From an uncultured bacterium (GTDB taxonomy: Bacteria; Acidobacteriota; UBA890), in contig CALAKE010000133.1 of NCBI GenBank assembly GCA_937922775.1, forward strand, positions 1 to 7,678: a stretch of 7,678 nt of DNA. Reading direction: 5' to 3'. Made by a program: the position numbers and the translations under genes. This document shows, one piece after another, positions 3,977-7,678 of this stretch. The notes below the pieces were generated by a model that was not told where the DNA came from, did no database searches, and was given only the letters and a program-made list of their open reading frames with translations. Numbering within the stretch: position 1 is the first letter of the stretch; the number at the start of each line of letters is the position of its first letter.

Positions 3977-6823
3977 ATGCATGGAAAGATAGCGGATCCA
4001 CTAGCGACCATCCACGAACAATCGCTTGGCAGACCCGAGCACCCGGCTTTCGAATGGGTACGGGAGGGCGGCGATATCCTCCTTACCTACACGGGACTCA
4101 TCGAGCGAGTCCAGCAACTCGGGCATGCATTGCATGAGGCGGGGTACGGTGGTGGGAATCGCGTCGCGATCTGTATGGATAGCCGCCCTGCATGGCCGGT
4201 CGCATTTCTTGCGATCTGGTATGCCGGCGGTACCGTCGTTCCTCTCGACACGCAACTCGAAAGCAAGGCCCTCGGCCTCCTTCTGGCGCACTCAGAGGCG
4301 GTTGCCTGTGTGACCAACGCCACACACCTCGAGAAGCTCAGCGAGGCGTGCAGTAGTTTGCCGGCGCCTCCCGCGCTGCTGCAGGTCGACATCGAGGAGA
4401 GCCTGCACTGGGATGGCGAGCCGCGCGATTCTGGGGATGAAAGCGCTGCTCGAGAGTCCGAGGTTGCGGGTGCGGGACTCCCCGCTGATTGGCAGGCGAC
4501 GCGCTCGTTCGACGCACTAGTGGCCGAGCATCCTCTCCCGACCGATGCTGCTTGGGCACCCTTTGCGTCGCCGGTCGAGACCGGGACGATCAGCTACACG
4601 TCGGGAACCACCGGTGATCCCAAGGGGGTAATGATCCGTCGCTCCTCCTGGGCCACGAATATTTCTTCGGGGCTCGAGGTCGTGCGGTTCGGACCCGACG
4701 ACAGATTCCTGGGGATCCTCCCCCTCTTCCACGTTCTTCCCTTGATCACCAACTGCCTCGGGCCTGCGTTTGTGGGAGGAACGGTAGTGTTTCTCTCCGA
4801 GCTCACGGCCGAAAGGATTCTCGCGGCCTTCCGTCAGCATCGGATTAGCGTCTTTATCTGCGTGCCGGCCTTTTTCTACCGATTCCACGATCGTGTGAAG
4901 AGCGAGATCGACGCGCTGAAAGGTCTGCGCCGCCGTATGGCAGGTTTGGTCCTGCGGACGGTTCGGCTTGGCAGGCGGCGATTCGGGCTCAACCTCGGAC
5001 CGAAGTTGCTGCCAGCGATCCGCCGCCCCTTCGGAGATGACTTACGCATATTCGTCACTGGAGCCGCCAAGGTCAGTGCCGAGGTTGTGGAGGATTTTCT
5101 CGATTGGGGTTTTCCAATGGCCCAGGGGTATGGGCTTACGGAGGCCACGGCGATTCTCGCCGTCAGTCCTCTCGACGGTCTGCGGGGTGACGCGATCGGG
5201 CCACCGATTCCAGGAGTCGAGCTCGAGATCCATGAGCCAGACCAGGATGGGATCGGCGAGATCTGGGCCCGCGGCCCGAACCTCATGGAGGGTTACTTCA
5301 AGAACCCCGAGGCAACCGACGAGGTCCTTGTCGATGGCTGGCTGCGGACCGGGGATCTGGGCCGTCTCCTGGCCGATGGTTTCGTTCAGGTTACGGGTCG
5401 TGCAAAGGACATGATTGTCCTCGCATCCGGGAAGAACATATTCCCGGACGAGCTCGAGGAGCACTACTCGGCCTGCGAGCTGGTCGATGAGCTGTCGATC
5501 GTCGGTCTTCCCGACGCCGAGGGAAGAGGTGAGCGCCTGCACGCGGTGATCGTTCCCGATCTCGATGCTGCTCGCAAACGCGGATACGTCAACATCCGCG
5601 AGATGATCAAGTGGGAGCTTGATGGATTGGCCGCCGAGCTGCCCAGCTCCCGGCGTCCTACCAGCATGGAGATCCGGCACGAACCGCTACCGCGCACGAC
5701 GACGCGGAAGGTCAAGCGTTTTGAGCTCGTTCAGACCGCCCTCGAGAGGGAACGCGAGGAGCAAGCGAAGGACCATCACGCCCCGGAGGGGGAGGCTGTG
5801 GTCACGAAGAGCGCCGCGGCGGTGGGTGGACCGGATCCTGGAGCCGGGGCGACCGTCGCGAAAGAACAGCCCGAGTGGACGGTGGCCGTAGAGCAGATGA
5901 TCGGTGAGTTGGCAGATCGCGATCATGTCAACCGCGAAGATCACCTGGACCTGGACCTCGGATTGGAATCTCTCGACAGGGTGGAGTTGTTCGCCGAGAT
6001 TCAGGACACGATGGGTGTCGACCTGGGAGATGAGGTTGCGGGCGAGCTGCACACGGTTGGTGAGGTGCTCGACGCGGTGGGGCATCTCTACCGAGAGGGG
6101 TCTGCTGGGCGCCGGGACCACCCAGAGCAGGATCGTTGGGAACGAATCCTCGCCCAAGAACCGGAAGGGTTGGACCCCTACCTGCGACGTCGACCGGTAG
6201 CCGAGACCATTCTCTGGATTATCGGCCGCCTTATTGCGTTCGTTTACCGGATTTCTGCGGGCCTGCGATCTTCGGGGCAGGGGAACCTCCCGACGGCCTA
6301 TCCATTCATGATGTGCCCGAATCATCTCAGCTATGCCGACCCCCTCATGCTCGCCATGATCCTGCCGCTGAGGGTCTTTCGCCGCCTCTTCTTCGTCGGC
6401 TATAGCGAATATTTCGAGGGGTGGTTTGGCAGCCGTATGGGTCGGATCGTCCGCAACATTCCGATCGACCAAAACCGGCAGCTCGAGAAGGCGATGGCTG
6501 CAGCGGCGGAAGGGCTGCGCCGCGGAATGGTGTTGGTCATATTCCCTGAAGGTGGGCGATCAATCGATGGTGACCTCAAGGAGTTTCGCAAGGGTGCTGG
6601 CATCCTATCTCAACATCTCGAGTCCCCCATCGTTCCGGTCGGGCTATGGGGCACATACGAGATGTGGAAGCGGGGAGGCAAGCTCTCGCGACACCCCGTC
6701 GGGGTGGCAATCGGGGAACCGCTGCAACCGACCGACGGTGATGACGCGGATGCCCTGATGGCGGCGCTCAAGGAAAGCGTAGCGCGACTCGTTGACGAAG
6801 GCCGTGAGCTGTTCCCCAGCTAG
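3977..6823 (+). CDS. Acyl-adenylating enzyme / acyl carrier protein / PlsC-type acyltransferase fusion
   Basis: A 948-residue three-part protein. Residues about 1-590 are an AMP-forming acyl-CoA/acyl-ACP synthetase: P-loop YTSGTTGDPKG (207-217), YGLTE (385-389), GWLRTGDLG (454-462), GRAKDMIVLASGKN (474-487) and catalytic Lys K578 in PRTTTRKVKR. A charged stretch near 310-355 resembles the membrane-contact insert of long-chain enzymes. An Ala/Gly/Glu-rich linker (about 590-635) leads to a carrier domain with GLESLDRVEL, where S665 is the expected phosphopantetheine site. A hydrophobic helix (about 744-760) precedes a PlsC domain with NHLSYADPL (H783, D788), RNIPID, FPEGGRS (856-862) and IVPVGLWG. 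All catalytic motifs look intact. The inferred role is to activate a fatty acid, hold it on the carrier and acylate a lysophospholipid or glycerol-phosphate at the inner membrane. The order is the reverse of E. coli Aas. Start: ATG 3977 lacks a ribosome binding site; TTG 3947, with AGAGG at 3938-3942, would add ten residues. Confidence 0.93.
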   Translation: MHGKIADPLATIHEQSLGRPEHPAFEWVREGGDILLTYTGLIERVQQLGHALHEAGYGGGNRVAICMDSRPAWPVAFLAIWYAGGTVVPLDTQLESKALGLLLAHSEAVACVTNATHLEKLSEACSSLPAPPALLQVDIEESLHWDGEPRDSGDESAARESEVAGAGLPADWQATRSFDALVAEHPLPTDAAWAPFASPVETGTISYTSGTTGDPKGVMIRRSSWATNISSGLEVVRFGPDDRFLGILPLFHVLPLITNCLGPAFVGGTVVFLSELTAERILAAFRQHRISVFICVPAFFYRFHDRVKSEIDALKGLRRRMAGLVLRTVRLGRRRFGLNLGPKLLPAIRRPFGDDLRIFVTGAAKVSAEVVEDFLDWGFPMAQGYGLTEATAILAVSPLDGLRGDAIGPPIPGVELEIHEPDQDGIGEIWARGPNLMEGYFKNPEATDEVLVDGWLRTGDLGRLLADGFVQVTGRAKDMIVLASGKNIFPDELEEHYSACELVDELSIVGLPDAEGRGERLHAVIVPDLDAARKRGYVNIREMIKWELDGLAAELPSSRRPTSMEIRHEPLPRTTTRKVKRFELVQTALEREREEQAKDHHAPEGEAVVTKSAAAVGGPDPGAGATVAKEQPEWTVAVEQMIGELADRDHVNREDHLDLDLGLESLDRVELFAEIQDTMGVDLGDEVAGELHTVGEVLDAVGHLYREGSAGRRDHPEQDRWERILAQEPEGLDPYLRRRPVAETILWIIGRLIAFVYRISAGLRSSGQGNLPTAYPFMMCPNHLSYADPLMLAMILPLRVFRRLFFVGYSEYFEGWFGSRMGRIVRNIPIDQNRQLEKAMAAAAEGLRRGMVLVIFPEGGRSIDGDLKEFRKGAGILSQHLESPIVPVGLWGTYEMWKRGGKLSRHPVGVAIGEPLQPTDGDDADALMAALKESVARLVDEGRELFPS

Positions 6824-6904
6824 GCCGACGAGAGAGTGGTGACCGAATATGTTCAGGACCCCTCTTTCGACATGCTTGGCACTTTAATGCTTCGCCCGCT
6901 GCGT

Positions 6905-6910
6905 TATATT
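6905..6910 (+). promoter_or_regulatory. Possible -10 element of the lipoprotein gene
   Basis: TATATT, in a locally AT-rich patch, matches the -10 consensus at five of six positions and would start transcription about 35 nt before the ATG at 6951. The -35 region at 17 bp spacing (CTTTAA) is poor. The 127-bp gap behind the fusion gene holds no recognisable terminator hairpin with a T-run, so readthrough is also possible. Confidence 0.35.
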
Positions 6911-6940
6911 GTTGAAGACTGTCATTCTGGGCAGGTTGAA

Positions 6941-6945
6941 AGGAG
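6941..6945 (+). promoter_or_regulatory. Ribosome binding site selecting the lipoprotein start
   Basis: AGGAG lies five nucleotides before the ATG at 6951. It picks this start over the in-frame ATG at 6909, which falls in the promoter-like region and would place 14 extra residues before the signal sequence. Confidence 0.75.
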
Positions 6946-6950
6946 CGGCT

Positions 6951-7487
6951 ATGCGGTGGCGCTGGTTGGGGTGGCTCCCGTCGAGATCAGAGATTGTGCC
7001 TGTCGTCGCGGTTCTTACGCTGCTCATTGCTGCCGGCTGTAACGGATTGTCCGCCTTCGGGGGAAGTTCCTTGCAGCTCAACATCACAGACGTGCAGTCC
7101 CGCGACCTGCAGATTCGTCTGAGTGGCCCCGATGCCGATGCCAGCCTGGTCGAGCTCAGCAGCTCGGGTGAGACGGTCCTGGGGCAGGGCACCGTCACGA
7201 TCGAACGTTATGTTCTGCAGCAAGTGAGCTTTGGCCAGAGCCGCGTGGGGGGGCTGTTCCTGTGTGCGAAGCCGTGCAGCCGACCCACCGAGGCATTCCT
7301 CGTTGCGTTTTCCGCGGATCAACTCTTTGCTGCAACTGGAGAGCTGCGACTGCAGTTTCGGGTCGAGCCTTCCACGGGGATCGCCGAGGAGCTGACTCAC
7401 ATCATCAGCCCGGGAATGCTTCCGGACCTGTGGCGCCAGCCGGTCATCGAAATTGGCTCGGGCAACGGGCAGCCTCGAGATCCGTAG
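6951..7487 (+). CDS. Predicted lipoprotein of unknown function
   Basis: A 178-residue protein that I do not recognise. The N-terminus is Arg/Trp-rich (MRWRWLGWLPSRSE) and is followed by a hydrophobic core (IVPVVAVLTLLIAAG) ending at C30, giving a lipobox-like IAAGC with Ala instead of the usual Leu at -3. This predicts export, lipid attachment at C30 and a periplasmic or outer-membrane location. The mature part of about 149 residues alternates polar and hydrophobic residues (LQLNITDVQ, LQIRLSG, GTVTIERYVLQQVSFG, LRLQFRVEP), suggesting a beta-rich fold. C105 and C109 in LFLCAKPCSR could form a disulfide. The C-terminal segment ISPGMLPDLWRQPVIEIGSGNG is more hydrophilic. The gene follows the lipid-acylating fusion by 127 bp, but a shared role is not shown. 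It ends 10 nt from the convergent trpS end. Confidence 0.72.
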   Translation: MRWRWLGWLPSRSEIVPVVAVLTLLIAAGCNGLSAFGGSSLQLNITDVQSRDLQIRLSGPDADASLVELSSSGETVLGQGTVTIERYVLQQVSFGQSRVGGLFLCAKPCSRPTEAFLVAFSADQLFAATGELRLQFRVEPSTGIAEELTHIISPGMLPDLWRQPVIEIGSGNGQPRDP

Positions 7488-7497
7488 TCGGGAGATC

Positions 7498-7678
7498 TCA
7501 GCTCAGTTTGCCACAGCCCACTCCGACGAGATCCCTTACTTCGGCCATCGTCTCGCGAGCGATACCGGAGGCCTTCTTTGCTCCCTCCGCCAGGATCTCA
7601 CGAACATCGTCATCCCCGAGCTCGGCCCGGCGGCTCCTGATCGAGGCCAGAGATTTCTCCAGATTCTCTGCCACCGCC
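7498..7678 (-). CDS. trpS: Tryptophanyl-tRNA synthetase, C-terminal end (partial)
   Basis: The minus strand encodes the last 59 residues of a protein whose upstream part is beyond the window. It reads SIRSRRAELGDDDVREILAEG, continues AKKASGIARETMAEVRDLVG, and ends in VGCGKLS before a TGA at 7500-7498. The pattern of a RR-x-EL helix, then V-x-E-I-L-x-x-GA-x-x-A and IA-x-ETM-x-x-V-R-x-x-VG, is the characteristic C-terminal end of bacterial TrpRS, a cytoplasmic class I enzyme that charges tRNA-Trp. The catalytic HIGH and KMSKS motifs lie outside the window, so integrity of the rest is unknown. The tail after VG is a few residues longer than in many homologues. The gene is convergent with the lipoprotein gene, with 10 nt between stops. 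Confidence 0.82.
   Translation of the reverse strand, partial: AVAENLEKSLASIRSRRAELGDDDVREILAEGAKKASGIARETMAEVRDLVGVGCGKLS

Noticed and set aside
5042..6472. Two long minus-strand open frames (212 and 261 codons) opposite the fusion gene
   Set aside because: They lie wholly inside a gene with intact motifs and have no recognisable domains. They are typical antisense frames produced by GC-rich codon use.
6877..6890. Sigma-54-like promoter (TGGCAC followed by TGC) before the lipoprotein gene
   Set aside because: The GG and GC pairs are separated by nine bases instead of the strictly required ten, and the downstream half lacks the full TTGC. The TATATT at 6905 is a simpler candidate.
7492..7499. 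GAGATCTC palindrome between the lipoprotein and trpS ends as a terminator
   Set aside because: The eight bases have no loop and no adjacent T-run; a chance palindrome is more likely.
1..7678. Mobile element, defence island or CRISPR signal
   Set aside because: No transposase, integrase, nuclease, terminal inverted repeats or regularly spaced repeats were found; the genes are metabolic, lipid and translation functions plus a few unknowns.

Overview
The window is a GC-rich bacterial chromosomal segment holding nine protein-coding genes, two of them cut by the window edges. A predicted lipoprotein with an N-terminal lipobox, together with lipid-metabolism and housekeeping genes, suggests a diderm bacterium. 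A deltaproteobacterial or Myxococcota-like lineage, or a related uncultured one, would fit, but this is a low-confidence impression. No tRNA, rRNA, CRISPR array, insertion sequence or phage gene was seen. It reads as ordinary core or near-core chromosome, not an accessory island.

Layout, left to right: (1) C-terminal end of an isoaspartyl peptidase/L-asparaginase family Ntn-hydrolase (+, partial); (2) class I SAM-dependent methyltransferase with a very basic N-terminal tail (-); (3) DUF72/YecE-family protein (+); (4) small four-helix membrane protein of unknown function (-); (5) monofunctional proline dehydrogenase (+); (6) small zincin-type metallopeptidase (-); (7) a 948-residue fusion of an acyl-adenylating enzyme, an acyl carrier protein and a PlsC-type acyltransferase (+); (8) predicted lipoprotein of unknown function (+); (9) C-terminal 59 residues of tryptophanyl-tRNA synthetase (-, partial).

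The first seven genes alternate strand strictly (+ - + - + - +). They form convergent pairs with almost no spacing (10-nt overlap, 3 nt, 34 nt) and divergent pairs sharing short promoter regions (93, 112 and 68 bp). No classical operon is visible, so the genes probably work independently. The only same-strand neighbours, the fusion and the lipoprotein, are 127 bp apart, and the lipoprotein has its own promoter-like sequence and ribosome binding site.

The most interesting gene is the fusion. It carries in one chain the parts needed to activate a fatty acid, load it on a carrier protein and transfer it to a (lyso)phospholipid or glycerol-phosphate acceptor. This resembles E. coli Aas but with reversed domain order and a built-in carrier. 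Second is the proline dehydrogenase, where an active-site tyrosine known to favour proline over hydroxyproline is replaced by glycine.
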